From positions 1 to 29,498 of the forward strand of contig JBGSOF010000005.1 in NCBI GenBank assembly GCA_041739275.1: 29,498 nt of DNA. The letters run 5' to 3'. The DNA is from WGMI01 sp041739275 (lineage in GTDB: Bacteria; Bacteroidota; Bacteroidia; Flavobacteriales; Schleiferiaceae). The notes beneath the pieces are model-generated. The model did no database searches. It was not told where the DNA came from and worked only from the letters and a program-made list of their open reading frames with translations. Positions 15,384-24,427 of the stretch are shown here, one piece after another. A program made the translations under genes and the position numbers. The first letter of the stretch is position 1. Every line of letters begins with the position of its first letter.

Positions 15384-16610
15384 TTAGAAGCGCAGTTGGC
15401 AAAAGACATTGGCCGTGGTTTGCGCGACCCCATCGATTTCTTGTTGCCCGCCCGCGAGCTGAACTTTCACCCCTTGGCCCGAAAAATAGCGCGTCAAACC
15501 GAACTGCAAACTGTTGGTCGGAAGCTGAAGAGAGGCGGGATTCTCGAATTCGGGTTGAGCGTCAGACACCCGAACATCGAGCCCCCAACGGCCCTTGTAC
15601 GTATACGAAGCATGAGCATTCCACGCGGTGCCGAGTTTGTAGTGTTCGCTAATCTCCTCGGGCACCAGGGCATTCTCGCCGAAGGGGTCGCCAAATAGCC
15701 CATCGAGCCCCGCGGCCGTGGCAATTCCGTACTCTCCCATGAGCGCAAATCCTTTGTATTTGAGGAGGATATCCGCATAAACCTTGCGGTAATCGGCATA
15801 TTCAAGTTCTCCGTTGACGTTGTACAACTCCACCCCTCCGTGGCCTTCGCCCACGCGATCGCTCGCGCCGATGTTCAGGCTTCCCGCCAAGCCAATCAAG
15901 AGCTTTGGTTTTTCTTCTCCGGTCAAATCGGCCATCTGGCGTTCGTTGCCCTCTTCAAACAAGCCCAAGGGAAGCAAGTCGAGACGACCCGCATATTTAA
16001 CACCTCCGAGATCGGCATCGCGAGAGTCTACCCCAAACGAATTGGCCCCGTCGCCTGAACTCAGCATGGCGTGCAATGTCCAGTTGAAATTGCCAAAAGG
16101 CCTGCCATAGCTCACGGCCAGGCCAAATTCACGCCCGCTGCGGCTCAACTCTCTGCTCAAGAGGCTCCGATCGATAAAACTCAAGTGGTCTTCTATAAAC
16201 AACATCTCGCGGTTGTTGCCCACAGAGAGCATTTGTCCGGCTTTGAACTCCAAGCCTTCAATGGGTTTGTAGGCCATCCACGCGTCGAGGAGGATGTCTG
16301 ATTCGGTCAAATTGGCTTGGACGAGAAACGACAGCTTCTGAGGTCCGGCCTCGCCCGACAATCGGAGAAAAGTGCGTCGATTTCCGAAAAAGTACTCGGG
16401 GTCTTGGCCGTCTACGCTCAAATAGGCGATTTCAGGCTGCAGCATCCCGCCGATGTCGAATCGGTAGTCTCCGTTGTTCAGCAGAAACCGAAAACCTTCG
16501 CCGGGCACGTAGGCCAGATTGTTTTGAGCTTCGAGCGAAGCCGAAGAAGACCATGCGGCAAGCGCCAGAACCGCAGTCTTTATGTGAAGAGAGTTCATCG
16601 TCAATTTCAT
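15384..16610 (-). CDS. OprO/OprP-type outer-membrane porin (second of two)
   Basis: A 408-residue protein with a signal peptide ending SSASLEAQ. Amphipathic strands run throughout and the C terminus ends in phenylalanine (FCQLRF), as beta-barrels do. Segments such as FDIGGMLQPEIAYL, LDAWMAYKPIEGLEFKAGQ and LGGVKYAGRLDLLPLGLF match the phosphate-selective porin O/P family, whose members in Bacteroidota need not transport phosphate. It is last in the operon, and its ATG overlaps the M14 gene stop. It shares family traits with the porin at 18139-19446, but the two are well diverged. Confidence 0.8.
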   Translation of the reverse strand: MKLTMNSLHIKTAVLALAAWSSSASLEAQNNLAYVPGEGFRFLLNNGDYRFDIGGMLQPEIAYLSVDGQDPEYFFGNRRTFLRLSGEAGPQKLSFLVQANLTESDILLDAWMAYKPIEGLEFKAGQMLSVGNNREMLFIEDHLSFIDRSLLSRELSRSGREFGLAVSYGRPFGNFNWTLHAMLSSGDGANSFGVDSRDADLGGVKYAGRLDLLPLGLFEEGNERQMADLTGEEKPKLLIGLAGSLNIGASDRVGEGHGGVELYNVNGELEYADYRKVYADILLKYKGFALMGEYGIATAAGLDGLFGDPFGENALVPEEISEHYKLGTAWNAHASYTYKGRWGLDVRVSDAQPEFENPASLQLPTNSLQFGLTRYFSGQGVKVQLAGGQQEIDGVAQTTANVFCQLRF

Positions 16611-18142
16611 GGCAGGATGCGATAAATAGGTAATTCTTCGTTCAGCACGGCTTGAATCAATCCGAGGCGGACAAAACTGTTGGCGGCTTCGGGTTCGAGA
16701 AGCTCGATCAACAGATTTGAATTTTTTTGATCCATCGAAATCGAGATATTCTTGAGCGAATTGCCCTCGGGGGCAATTAATTCGAGCGAGGTTTGTTCCA
16801 GCGTAGTCTCCAGCTCGAGGGGGCGAACGCCCTCCCAGTCAAATGCGTCTTTGGTCAAGGCCGTGACGCGATACAATTCCGCATTGGAATACCGGTTTTC
16901 AGCTTCGGTCCATTCAACACCCAGCGCCTTGAGCTTGTCGCGGAGTTCGGCACTCGAATTCCGGACGATATACGCCTTTGCCCGGCTTCGAATAAGCTTG
17001 GGCTCAGAGCGAAACGAGTCTCGAATGGGCAGGCGAACGCTGGCGGTATCCTTTTTGGCGAGGTCGATCATGGTCACCCTTTGCTCGCTTTCGGGGCGGG
17101 TGCTTTGAACCACTGCCGGATGGGTCGATCGCCGGGCGCGCGAGAGCACGGCTCGAAGTTCTTCAGAATGTTCCACCGCATGGCCTACGTAGCTCAGAAT
17201 AACCGACGAAGATGCCATTACTCGGCGCTTGAATGCGGTCCTTCCCAAACCCACCCCGCGCACTTCGACCAGGGTGCTCATGCTGTTGGTCAAGGCGTGA
17301 TGAGATGCGCTCGAACGGGCGTGCACCGAGCCCTGCTTGATCACTCTGCGGCCCTTGACCTCTTCGGTGGTGAAGTACTCGTGATGAGACAGCCCGAGGC
17401 TATCCATCCACCGCTCGGCATTCGCCACAAAAGAAGTGCGCGTATAGCTGCGCAGCTCTTCAGGCACGTTGAGGTTGCCCGAAAACAAAAAACAGACATC
17501 GTAATAGGCCGCCATTCCCTGAGTGCCCATTTGCAGATAGTCTTTGCGATACGGCCTGTACTCGTGCATGTCGAGCGCCACTTCGGGTTGAAATGCATTG
17601 TAGGCCAGCTTCCAAAGAGCCGTTTCGGGAGCGATCAGTTTGGTTTGATCTCGGTTGAGGTCCAATCCGTTGGCCGATAGCCTTGTGAGCGCGTTGCAGC
17701 CGTCAGGGTTGGCCATGGGCAAGATCGCCAAACGCACCTGAGACAACCAGGTCTGATGCTTTGGTTCTTTGAGTCGATTCATGAAGTGCATAATGCCCTC
17801 CCAACCGCCGGGCTCGTCTCCGTGCAGCCCACCCATAATCCAGATGCGCAGGGCCTCGGGACGATCGCTCCCGAGATAAACAATGGGTATGGCCTGGCCT
17901 TTCTGGCTCTGCCCGATGGTTTCGACCCGGTAGGGCACACCCGCAGCGGGCGCATAAGCCTCTAAAAACGAAGTGACATCTTTCAGGGTACTGAAGCCTT
18001 CGCGCCCATCGAAGGCCGGGGTTTGAATGTTTGCTTCGGGATCCGTGTAAAAGCGCTGGGTCAAAGAGTCAGCCTGTGGTACCATCAGGCCACCGCAAGC
18101 GCTGATTGACAAGAACATAGAAAAGGTGAGGGCCGGTTTCAA
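16607..18142 (-). CDS. M14-family zinc carboxypeptidase-like lipoprotein
   Basis: A 511-residue protein with a short lipoprotein signal (ISAC, lipidated C16). The metallocarboxypeptidase domain shows zinc ligands H107 and E110 in GGLHGDEPGG, the NPDG and DLNRD (R164) segments, H193 in LDMHEYR, and a likely general base E293 in LVEVRG. All catalytic residues of M14 are present. The C-terminal 180 residues form an extra region I cannot assign. M14 enzymes remove C-terminal residues or split special peptide amides. Membrane anchoring next to two porins suggests digestion outside the cytoplasm. The start overlaps the upstream porin stop and the stop overlaps the downstream porin start, both ATGA. 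Confidence 0.85.
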   Translation of the reverse strand: MKPALTFSMFLSISACGGLMVPQADSLTQRFYTDPEANIQTPAFDGREGFSTLKDVTSFLEAYAPAAGVPYRVETIGQSQKGQAIPIVYLGSDRPEALRIWIMGGLHGDEPGGWEGIMHFMNRLKEPKHQTWLSQVRLAILPMANPDGCNALTRLSANGLDLNRDQTKLIAPETALWKLAYNAFQPEVALDMHEYRPYRKDYLQMGTQGMAAYYDVCFLFSGNLNVPEELRSYTRTSFVANAERWMDSLGLSHHEYFTTEEVKGRRVIKQGSVHARSSASHHALTNSMSTLVEVRGVGLGRTAFKRRVMASSSVILSYVGHAVEHSEELRAVLSRARRSTHPAVVQSTRPESEQRVTMIDLAKKDTASVRLPIRDSFRSEPKLIRSRAKAYIVRNSSAELRDKLKALGVEWTEAENRYSNAELYRVTALTKDAFDWEGVRPLELETTLEQTSLELIAPEGNSLKNISISMDQKNSNLLIELLEPEAANSFVRLGLIQAVLNEELPIYRILP

Positions 18143-19446
18143 AATGCGTAGGTAAGAAGGATGGCCGCCAAGCCTTGATCGCCGACAAATTCATTTCCGT
18201 TGAGGTCTCTCACGCCCGGTTCGGTCGCAATCCAGGTGTAATCGGCTTGGATGCGGAAGCTGTAGTTGCGGTCGAAGAATTTGCCGATTCCCAAGGTGTA
18301 ATACCTCGGGCGGTTGTAAAACAGCGTATTGTTGAGAAATGAGTGCTCGTCGGCGTTGAGCTGAGTATAGCGCCCGTCGACACTCCAGCCCGAAGGAAAG
18401 ATGTATCCCCCTTGCACATTGAAGCCGCTGCCCAGCATCATCCGCCCTTTTACGTAGTTCTCGACATCTTGCACCCCATTGACATCAAAGTCGGTACTCG
18501 TCGAGCCATCGACCCGCACTCTTTGGGCAATCGAAGTGGGGACATTGGCCGTAGCCATCACCCATTCAGCTGAAATTGAAACCCCGCGATACTTGAACAA
18601 TGCGTCGAAGCCATATTTGACATAGTCGGGCAAGTCGATGTTGCCTTGTTCGTCGAGATAGAAAATATCGCCTCCGGTGCGGCCGCGCCTATCGCTGATG
18701 CCGTCGTTGTAGCTGTAATACCCCCCGACCACCAGTTTGGGCGTGAGCTCTCTCGCCAAATCGACCTGTCGGAACTGTCCAAAAGTGTTAAACAAGCCGA
18801 AAGGCAAGTAATCGAGACGTCCTCCGTACTTGAGCCCCCCGTAATTGATTCGGCTCAAACCGTCTCCGTGCGTCAGCACAAGTGAAGGCCTCAGGTAGTG
18901 ATTTCCCTTCAAACGAAGCGTGCCGTCGAGAAACAGGCCAAATTCTCGAATGGTCGCAAAGGCCGACACCAAACGGCTTCGCTCGGTAAACTGCAGGGTC
19001 TGAGAACCCATGCGCAGAGATCGGCTGTCGGTGCTGGTGGTGCGCTGACCAAACGTGAGCGACCATCTTTTAGAGAAGTTGTACGCCACCCAGGCGTCGA
19101 GCAGATAACCGCTGCTGTCTTCGGCCACCTCGGTGCTTTGGCTCAAGTCGGCGTTGAGGCGATATTCGAATTTACCCGAGAGCAGGTCGCCCGAGAGCCC
19201 GATTCGCAAACGGCGCATTCGGAATCGGGTGGGAGTGTAAAAGGCCGAATCGGTGTCGAAGACATTGATCTGAACCCCCGGTTGAATATACCCTTTGAAG
19301 TTGAGATTGTACGAATTGCCCGAAACGGTAATGCCGCCGCCGGGTTCGTAATCGTACAGACTCTGTTGCGCTCGCACTTCCTGGCCGCAAAGAGCTGCGA
19401 TGGAGAGCGTCAAAAGCCCATATTTTAAATAGGTTCCCGCATTCAT
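18139..19446 (-). CDS. OprO/OprP-type outer-membrane porin (first of two)
   Basis: A 435-residue protein with a signal peptide ending CGQEVRAQ. It has porin O/P-like segments (FKGYIQPGVQINVF, MRRLRIGLSGDLLSGKFEYRL, GGLKYGGRLDYLPFGLF) and a C terminus ending in phenylalanine (LLTYAF). The sequence LLDAWVAYNFSKRWSLTFGQ marks the central barrel. It should form a diffusion channel in the outer membrane for the substrates of the peptidases beside it. ATGA overlaps on both sides tie it to the IadA-like and M14 genes. Confidence 0.8.
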   Translation of the reverse strand: MNAGTYLKYGLLTLSIAALCGQEVRAQQSLYDYEPGGGITVSGNSYNLNFKGYIQPGVQINVFDTDSAFYTPTRFRMRRLRIGLSGDLLSGKFEYRLNADLSQSTEVAEDSSGYLLDAWVAYNFSKRWSLTFGQRTTSTDSRSLRMGSQTLQFTERSRLVSAFATIREFGLFLDGTLRLKGNHYLRPSLVLTHGDGLSRINYGGLKYGGRLDYLPFGLFNTFGQFRQVDLARELTPKLVVGGYYSYNDGISDRRGRTGGDIFYLDEQGNIDLPDYVKYGFDALFKYRGVSISAEWVMATANVPTSIAQRVRVDGSTSTDFDVNGVQDVENYVKGRMMLGSGFNVQGGYIFPSGWSVDGRYTQLNADEHSFLNNTLFYNRPRYYTLGIGKFFDRNYSFRIQADYTWIATEPGVRDLNGNEFVGDQGLAAILLTYAF

Positions 19447-20624
19447 GCGTGGGGAGTTGTGTTCGGTGAAAGAACCGGAGCCTTCATCATCGACATGCCT
19501 TTACAAAAGACTTGCGCAATGTGTAATTCGGCATCAAAAACGACGAAATCGGCATCGGCGCCCACGGCAATGCGTCCTTTGTGCGCGAGACCTAGATTCG
19601 CGGCGGGGTTAGCGGTAATCAGCTTCAAGGAATCTGAAAGAGACAGCCCTCCCTGGGTGTGCAGCAACAAGGCCTGTTCTAGGTTGGTGTGAATAGGCGC
19701 AGGTCGGGTTCCGATCACTTTGCCGGCTTCGTCGACCGCATCGAGCCCTGCGTAGCCATCGGTCGAAAAGGTCATTTTCGAGAGATCCGCTCCCTGGTCG
19801 AGGGCGTAGGTCACCATGCGCCAAGGCTCGGTGTATTTGGAGGCTCCCGTGGTGATGTCGATCATGCCCCCCAATTTTGCAAACTCGATGGCTTGCTCGA
19901 ACAAGGCCTGATAGCGGCCAACATGGGTAGGCGAAATATTCTCGATGGGGAATTCGCCATCGCGTACAATTCGAAAGAGCGGGTCGAGCCCCGACTTCTG
20001 CGGGCCCAGGTGCAAATGTAGAATTCCCTTTTTGCCCCCGATTCGTCCGGCGACCCGAACATTTCGAAGCAAGCGGAGCAGCTCTAAATCGGTGGGGTAA
20101 GACGATCGGATGTCCGCAATGGCCACTTTGCACCCGAGCACTTTGTCGATAAAGATCATGTCGTCTTGCAGACTGCCCGTGATGTGCGTGGGCTCGAGCC
20201 CGTAATAACCCGTGTACATATAGGCCGACATGCCCTCTTCTTCGAGGGCTTTAACCTTGGCGTATAGGCTTTTAATGCTTCGGGTAGAACCGTCGGTGCC
20301 CAAGAGCCCGACCGCGGTGGTGGTTCCGCACTCCATGAGATCTTCGAGCGGAATTTCTGGAGTCATCGAAGAAAAACCCGTTTTTCCGCCCGCGCCGATG
20401 ATGTGAATATGTTGGTCGATGAAACCCGGCACAAGCTTTTGACCGTGGAGATCGATTCTCGGGATATTCGAGGGAACTTCAGAACCGCGGGGCACCAAGG
20501 CCACCACCTTGCCTGCGGCCAGCCAGACGTCGCAAAGACCCAGAGCCTCGGGGCTGTACACATCGGCATTGCGCAGCACATACATCAAAGGCTCACGGTT
20601 TTTTTGACGTTTGTCTTTCAGCAT
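19443..20624 (-). CDS. IadA-like amidohydrolase (isoaspartyl-dipeptidase family, M38)
   Basis: A 393-residue cytoplasmic metal-dependent amidohydrolase, similar along its length to E. coli isoaspartyl dipeptidase as I remember it, with a constant four-residue offset. Metal ligands are all present: H72 and H74 (QHIHIIG), K166 (the carboxylated lysine, CKVAIAD), H205 (LHLHLG), H234 (SPTHVGR) and D289 (STDG). Substrate residues Y141, R173 and R237 are kept. E. coli Glu77, which holds the substrate alpha-amino group, is K81 here, and Ser289 is G293. The substrate may therefore not be a plain beta-aspartyl dipeptide. I kept the ATG 9 nt after the transporter stop; an internal ATG at 20585 is possible. 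The stop overlaps the porin start. Confidence 0.85.
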   Translation of the reverse strand: MLKDKRQKNREPLMYVLRNADVYSPEALGLCDVWLAAGKVVALVPRGSEVPSNIPRIDLHGQKLVPGFIDQHIHIIGAGGKTGFSSMTPEIPLEDLMECGTTTAVGLLGTDGSTRSIKSLYAKVKALEEEGMSAYMYTGYYGLEPTHITGSLQDDMIFIDKVLGCKVAIADIRSSYPTDLELLRLLRNVRVAGRIGGKKGILHLHLGPQKSGLDPLFRIVRDGEFPIENISPTHVGRYQALFEQAIEFAKLGGMIDITTGASKYTEPWRMVTYALDQGADLSKMTFSTDGYAGLDAVDEAGKVIGTRPAPIHTNLEQALLLHTQGGLSLSDSLKLITANPAANLGLAHKGRIAVGADADFVVFDAELHIAQVFCKGMSMMKAPVLSPNTTPHA

Positions 20625-20633
20625 GATGATCGA

Positions 20634-21986
20634 TCATTGAACAATGAGAAGGAGGAACATGCTCAGCACGGCAATGAACATGGGGATGGCGTTTCGCTTG
20701 GCGAGTTCAAAGGGATGAACGCCCGCGAGTTCGGATACAGCGATTAGCACACCCGAAACAGGAGAGGCCGTTCGGCCGATGGAGGCCGCGATGTTCATGG
20801 GCAGCACGAGCTGAACGGGCGAGGCCGCAAACTGCGTCGCAATGCCCGGAGCCAAAGGACCAAAGGCAAAAAAAGAGGCGTTGCCACTTCCCATCAAAAT
20901 AGAGGTAAAGAAGATGAGTGCGGTGAGCAAGGCGGCGATGCCAACCAGCCCCAGACCCAAACCCTTGGAGGCTTCGACCAAGGAGTCGAGCAGGCCCAGT
21001 GCGATCAGGCCCTGAGCAAAAATCTCCGCGGCGATAATCAAAGTCACCACGGTTTTAAAAATATCCGCCATGCCCGACCAAAACTCTTTAATCGAGGCCA
21101 TGAGCGCCTTGAAGTTTCGATGCCGAATTCCCTCAAAAACAATGGCCACGGCAAAGCTGATAAACATGGCGGTGGTGGTATCGAGCACGATCGGTCGCCC
21201 GAAGACCTGAAAAAGCTCTGAAAAAAGCACCAGCAAAATGAGTGGAAGTATGGGCAAGAGCGCATAAATCGCGGGAGCCTTGGCAGCTTTTTCTTTTTCG
21301 ACATGCTCGGGTTCGTCCTTGGCTTTGCGATCTCCGCGCACATTGACGATGTAGACGCAAACAGCGCTGATCAGGCTGAGCGGTATGGCCAGAGGCAATT
21401 GGTACTGCACGAAAAAAGCGACCATGTCCATGCCCGAGTTCTGCGCGGCCGTAACCGTGGTGGCCGAGGCGGGGCCGATTCCGAAGGCCGTGCAACAACT
21501 CACCACAGCGGCAGCAGACAAACGGCTGATGCCCAGCCTTCGCAAGACGGGAAAAACCGAAGCCATCAGCAAGAGCGAAAGCCCCGCCGCGCTCGGGATC
21601 GCCACGAACAAAGCCTGCCCGATGGGCATAAAGGCCGCTGCGGCCAAATGAGGGTTAAAGCGAAAAATACCCAAGGGTTTCACGGCCAAATCGACCAAAA
21701 CCTCTGAAGCGCCGATTTTGTCCATGTAGGCCACAAAACCGCCGATGGCCATAATCATGAGGCCCACACCCGAAAGGGTTCCGGAAAACGACTGCCGCAC
21801 AAACGAGAACCAGTCGAACGGAATAAATCCGGTTTTCTGCTTTACTTCGAGCACACCCGTGCCGAGAAAATGCGCGCAGGCAATCAACAGCAGCCCTACG
21901 ACCAACAAGACCGAGTGCGGAGCGTAGCCTTTCACCAAGAGGTAGCCGACTGCGACAATGCCCAATATGGCGACGGTGATTCCCAA
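20634..21986 (-). CDS. DcuC-family C4-dicarboxylate/aspartate transporter
   Basis: A 450-residue inner-membrane protein with many hydrophobic segments. It aligns with E. coli DcuC through features such as GLMIMAIGGFVAYMDKIGA, LLLMASVFPVLRRLGIS, AAEIFAQGL, MGSGNASFFAF and ASIGRTASPVSGVL. DcuC-type carriers move fumarate, succinate or aspartate across the inner membrane. Next to an IadA-like hydrolase, it may export or import the dicarboxylate or aspartate released. The start is a TTG at 21986, since no ATG fits; it lies 24 nt after the LTD lipoprotein stop. It lies 9 nt before the IadA-like gene. Confidence 0.87.
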   Translation of the reverse strand: MGITVAILGIVAVGYLLVKGYAPHSVLLVVGLLLIACAHFLGTGVLEVKQKTGFIPFDWFSFVRQSFSGTLSGVGLMIMAIGGFVAYMDKIGASEVLVDLAVKPLGIFRFNPHLAAAAFMPIGQALFVAIPSAAGLSLLLMASVFPVLRRLGISRLSAAAVVSCCTAFGIGPASATTVTAAQNSGMDMVAFFVQYQLPLAIPLSLISAVCVYIVNVRGDRKAKDEPEHVEKEKAAKAPAIYALLPILPLILLVLFSELFQVFGRPIVLDTTTAMFISFAVAIVFEGIRHRNFKALMASIKEFWSGMADIFKTVVTLIIAAEIFAQGLIALGLLDSLVEASKGLGLGLVGIAALLTALIFFTSILMGSGNASFFAFGPLAPGIATQFAASPVQLVLPMNIAASIGRTASPVSGVLIAVSELAGVHPFELAKRNAIPMFIAVLSMFLLLIVQ

Positions 21987-22010
21987 GCGAAGGCGTTCGG
22001 CTAAAAGGAG

Positions 22011-22964
22011 TTAGAAAGGGGAAAGGTCGCGGCGCGTGCCCGGAGAAAACAGCCTCGTCGAATTGTCTCCGTGCTGTTCAAAGCCGCCGGTAATGTCCGG
22101 ATTGCGCGTGTAGCTCTCGTTCGGATTGTCTGACAAAGGGGCAATGTCGAAGTCGATCAAAATAGAGTCTGCCGCATTGGTCAAAATCATTCGGTCGCCT
22201 GCATTGTTGAGATTCAGATCGCCGCTGGTTGAAGTTTGAACGAGGGCTCCTCCAAAACCGCCCGGAGGCGTCGGAGTGCCCCCGCCGAAAACGACAATCG
22301 CCTTGCCCGATGCCACGATGGTGCCTGCCGGAAAGCTGTGGTTTGGAGAAAGTGAGGCAAAGTTGTCCTCGTCAAAAATCTTGTAACCGCTCAAATCAAT
22401 GGGTTGAGAAGAGGTATTGACAAATTCGACGAATTCGTCTTCGCTCTGCGCATACACTCCGTCTCCGTTGGCATCGCCTTCGAGGCCGCTGTTGGAGGGG
22501 TCGTAGAGTATTTCGTTCAGAATCAACCCAAACGAAGGCGAATTGCCGTCGTTGTCTTCGAGCTCGACGGTGACACTCGAGGGGGTTCCCAGGCGCGCAC
22601 CGCTGAGCTGTGTAATTCGAATTGTGATGAATTCAAGGTCTTCGACATCGGTATCCTCAAAACTGAAAATGGTGAGAAAGCCCGATTGACTGCCTGCCGG
22701 AATATTGATTTGGGCATTGTCCGAGGCATAATCGACCCCGTAAACCGCCGTGCCTTCAAAGGCCACCGTCGCCAAAACATCGGTTTCTGCGGGGATGTCG
22801 AGCTGGATGCTGATCCGCGCCGAGTCGGAATTTTCTCCGATGGCCAGGCGGTCTGAACTGATCGAAGCCAAGGCATTGCCCGAGCCAATGCCCGGAACGT
22901 CTTCGGTTTCGCAACTCCAAAAGAGCGATGCGCAGGCTGCGATCAAAAGGGTTTTCTTCAGCAT
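22011..22964 (-). CDS. Lipoprotein with Calx-beta-like and lamin-tail domains
   Basis: A 317-residue protein beginning MLKKTLLIAACASLFWSC, a lipoprotein signal with lipidated C18. Residues about 45-140 look like a Calx-beta domain (VAFEGTAVYGVDYASDN, FEDTDVEDLEFITIRI). Residues about 148-317 are an LTD with the GDANGDGVY loop and the ending ESYTRNPD. Unlike its paralogues it has no T9SS sorting domain and stops right after the LTD, so it is anchored by lipid instead. I chose ATG 22964; the open frame continues upstream through the neighbouring gene, but that extension is not credible. It is 14 nt after the preceding LTD gene and 24 nt before the transporter gene. Confidence 0.8.
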   Translation of the reverse strand: MLKKTLLIAACASLFWSCETEDVPGIGSGNALASISSDRLAIGENSDSARISIQLDIPAETDVLATVAFEGTAVYGVDYASDNAQINIPAGSQSGFLTIFSFEDTDVEDLEFITIRITQLSGARLGTPSSVTVELEDNDGNSPSFGLILNEILYDPSNSGLEGDANGDGVYAQSEDEFVEFVNTSSQPIDLSGYKIFDEDNFASLSPNHSFPAGTIVASGKAIVVFGGGTPTPPGGFGGALVQTSTSGDLNLNNAGDRMILTNAADSILIDFDIAPLSDNPNESYTRNPDITGGFEQHGDNSTRLFSPGTRRDLSPF

Positions 22965-22978
22965 GAAGGATCGCAGGA

Positions 22979-24409
22979 TCAATGTTGAATGAGCATTCGA
23001 CGGGCAAGGCTCCAACCTTGACCTGATAACTGCATTATGTACAGTCCGTTGGGTAATCCTTTCAATTCGATCCGGTCGGTCTCCACCGGTTGTTCCATCA
23101 ACACCCGGCCCGCGAGGTCGGTGATGCGCAAGGCGCTGTGTTCGGGCAGATTTTGAAAGCCAATCGAACCTTGGCTCGGGTTCGGAAAAAGAACGAGCTC
23201 TTGATCGATCAATTCGGAGAGCCCAATGCCCGATTGATTGGTGATGTTGATATCGACAAAGGCCGAGAGATTGCTGCCGTCGGTGGTCGCGCCCGTAACC
23301 CGCACCGTGCCATTGGCCAGGGCAGTCAACAAGCCCTGAGCGCTGATGCCGGCAAGGCTGGGGTCGTCGACCGTCCAACTCACTTGCTGATTGGCATTGG
23401 AAGGAGTGATCACCACTTCGATTTGCAAAGTGCCGCCATTCGTGGCGATGCTGGTTTGTCCGCCCATGCCGTTCACGCTTATGGCCGTGGCAAGGGGGAG
23501 GCAAATCGAACAACTCTGCCAGCAGTAGGCGGGTAAGACCGTATCGTTGACCACGTAGGCCGTGCGGAGCCAAGTTCCAGAGGCATTGTTCGCGCAACTG
23601 CCCGCGTTGCTGAGGTCTTCAGGGGTAGCGTCTGCGTAGATGCGATACGAAATGCTGTCGGAGGTCACCGAAACGGTGCCTTCCCAAACACCGTCGCCAT
23701 TGAGGTCGGTCAGCGCATCGCAATTGGTGCACGAAGCATTGAAGTCGCCTGACACAAAAACTTGAGAAACAGCTATTCCCAATTGACTCAGATCGGTTCG
23801 GAACTGTACATTTCGCGCAACGGGCGGGCTCACCGAAACAGTGTCAAAAGGGGTTCCGTCGGTGCGCAGACCCGGAGAAAAGAGCAGGGGGGTGTTGTCG
23901 TTGTGTTGTTCGAACAGCCCGGTGATGTCGGGATTTCGCGTGTAGCTTTCGTTCGGGTTGTTTGAAAGGGCGTCTGAATCGAAGCTCAAAATGGCGTTGC
24001 CGTTGGCATCTTTAATAATGATGACTTCGCCGCTGTTGTTAAAGTTCAGTCCGTTTAGACTCGCCGAGGCCGTTTGAACCAGCGCCCCTCCGAAAGTTCC
24101 GGTGGGGGTGCCTCCTCCAAACACCACCAAAGCTCCGTTGGGCGGAACCATGGTGCCCGGAAGCACGGTGTATTTAAGAGAACCGTTGGTGGTGTCGTCC
24201 CATATTTGAAGGCCGCTCGCATCGAAATCGTAGGGTCCGATGTTGACGAATTCGATAAAAGAGTCGTCTTCTTGATCGTATACCCCATCGCCGTTGGCGT
24301 CTCCATCGAGGCCGCTGTCCGACGGATCGTACAGAACTTCGTTGATGATGAGCTGCGCCCGGCCGTTCAGGGCGAACATCAAGAGTGAAAACAAGAGTGC
24401 GTGCTTCAT
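22979..24409 (-). CDS. Secreted LTD protein with carbohydrate-binding-like and Ig-like domains and T9SS signal
   Basis: A 476-residue protein with signal peptide MKHALLFSLLMFALNGRAQ. Residues about 20-180 are an LTD (IINEVLYDPSDSGLDGDANG). Residues about 190-300 resemble a starch-binding-like beta domain (VQFRTDLSQ, VFVSGDFNAS, DLNGDGVWEGTVSV). Residues about 305-390 are a bacterial Ig-like (BIG2) domain (SWTVDDPSLAGISAQGLLTAL). The end is a type A T9SS sorting domain (LVLFPNPSQGSIGFQ). The ligand is unknown; it is presumably exposed on the surface. It is the first gene of a run of seven closely spaced minus-strand genes reaching 15384, and it carries the shared upstream element. Confidence 0.83.
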   Translation of the reverse strand: MKHALLFSLLMFALNGRAQLIINEVLYDPSDSGLDGDANGDGVYDQEDDSFIEFVNIGPYDFDASGLQIWDDTTNGSLKYTVLPGTMVPPNGALVVFGGGTPTGTFGGALVQTASASLNGLNFNNSGEVIIIKDANGNAILSFDSDALSNNPNESYTRNPDITGLFEQHNDNTPLLFSPGLRTDGTPFDTVSVSPPVARNVQFRTDLSQLGIAVSQVFVSGDFNASCTNCDALTDLNGDGVWEGTVSVTSDSISYRIYADATPEDLSNAGSCANNASGTWLRTAYVVNDTVLPAYCWQSCSICLPLATAISVNGMGGQTSIATNGGTLQIEVVITPSNANQQVSWTVDDPSLAGISAQGLLTALANGTVRVTGATTDGSNLSAFVDINITNQSGIGLSELIDQELVLFPNPSQGSIGFQNLPEHSALRITDLAGRVLMEQPVETDRIELKGLPNGLYIMQLSGQGWSLARRMLIQH

Positions 24410-24427
24410 GAGAGTTCTTTGAATACT

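Noticed and set aside
22965..23597. 211-residue N-terminal extension of the LTD lipoprotein
   Set aside because: It lies antisense-free but in another frame of the upstream LTD gene, lacks domains, and would bury the clear lipoprotein signal.
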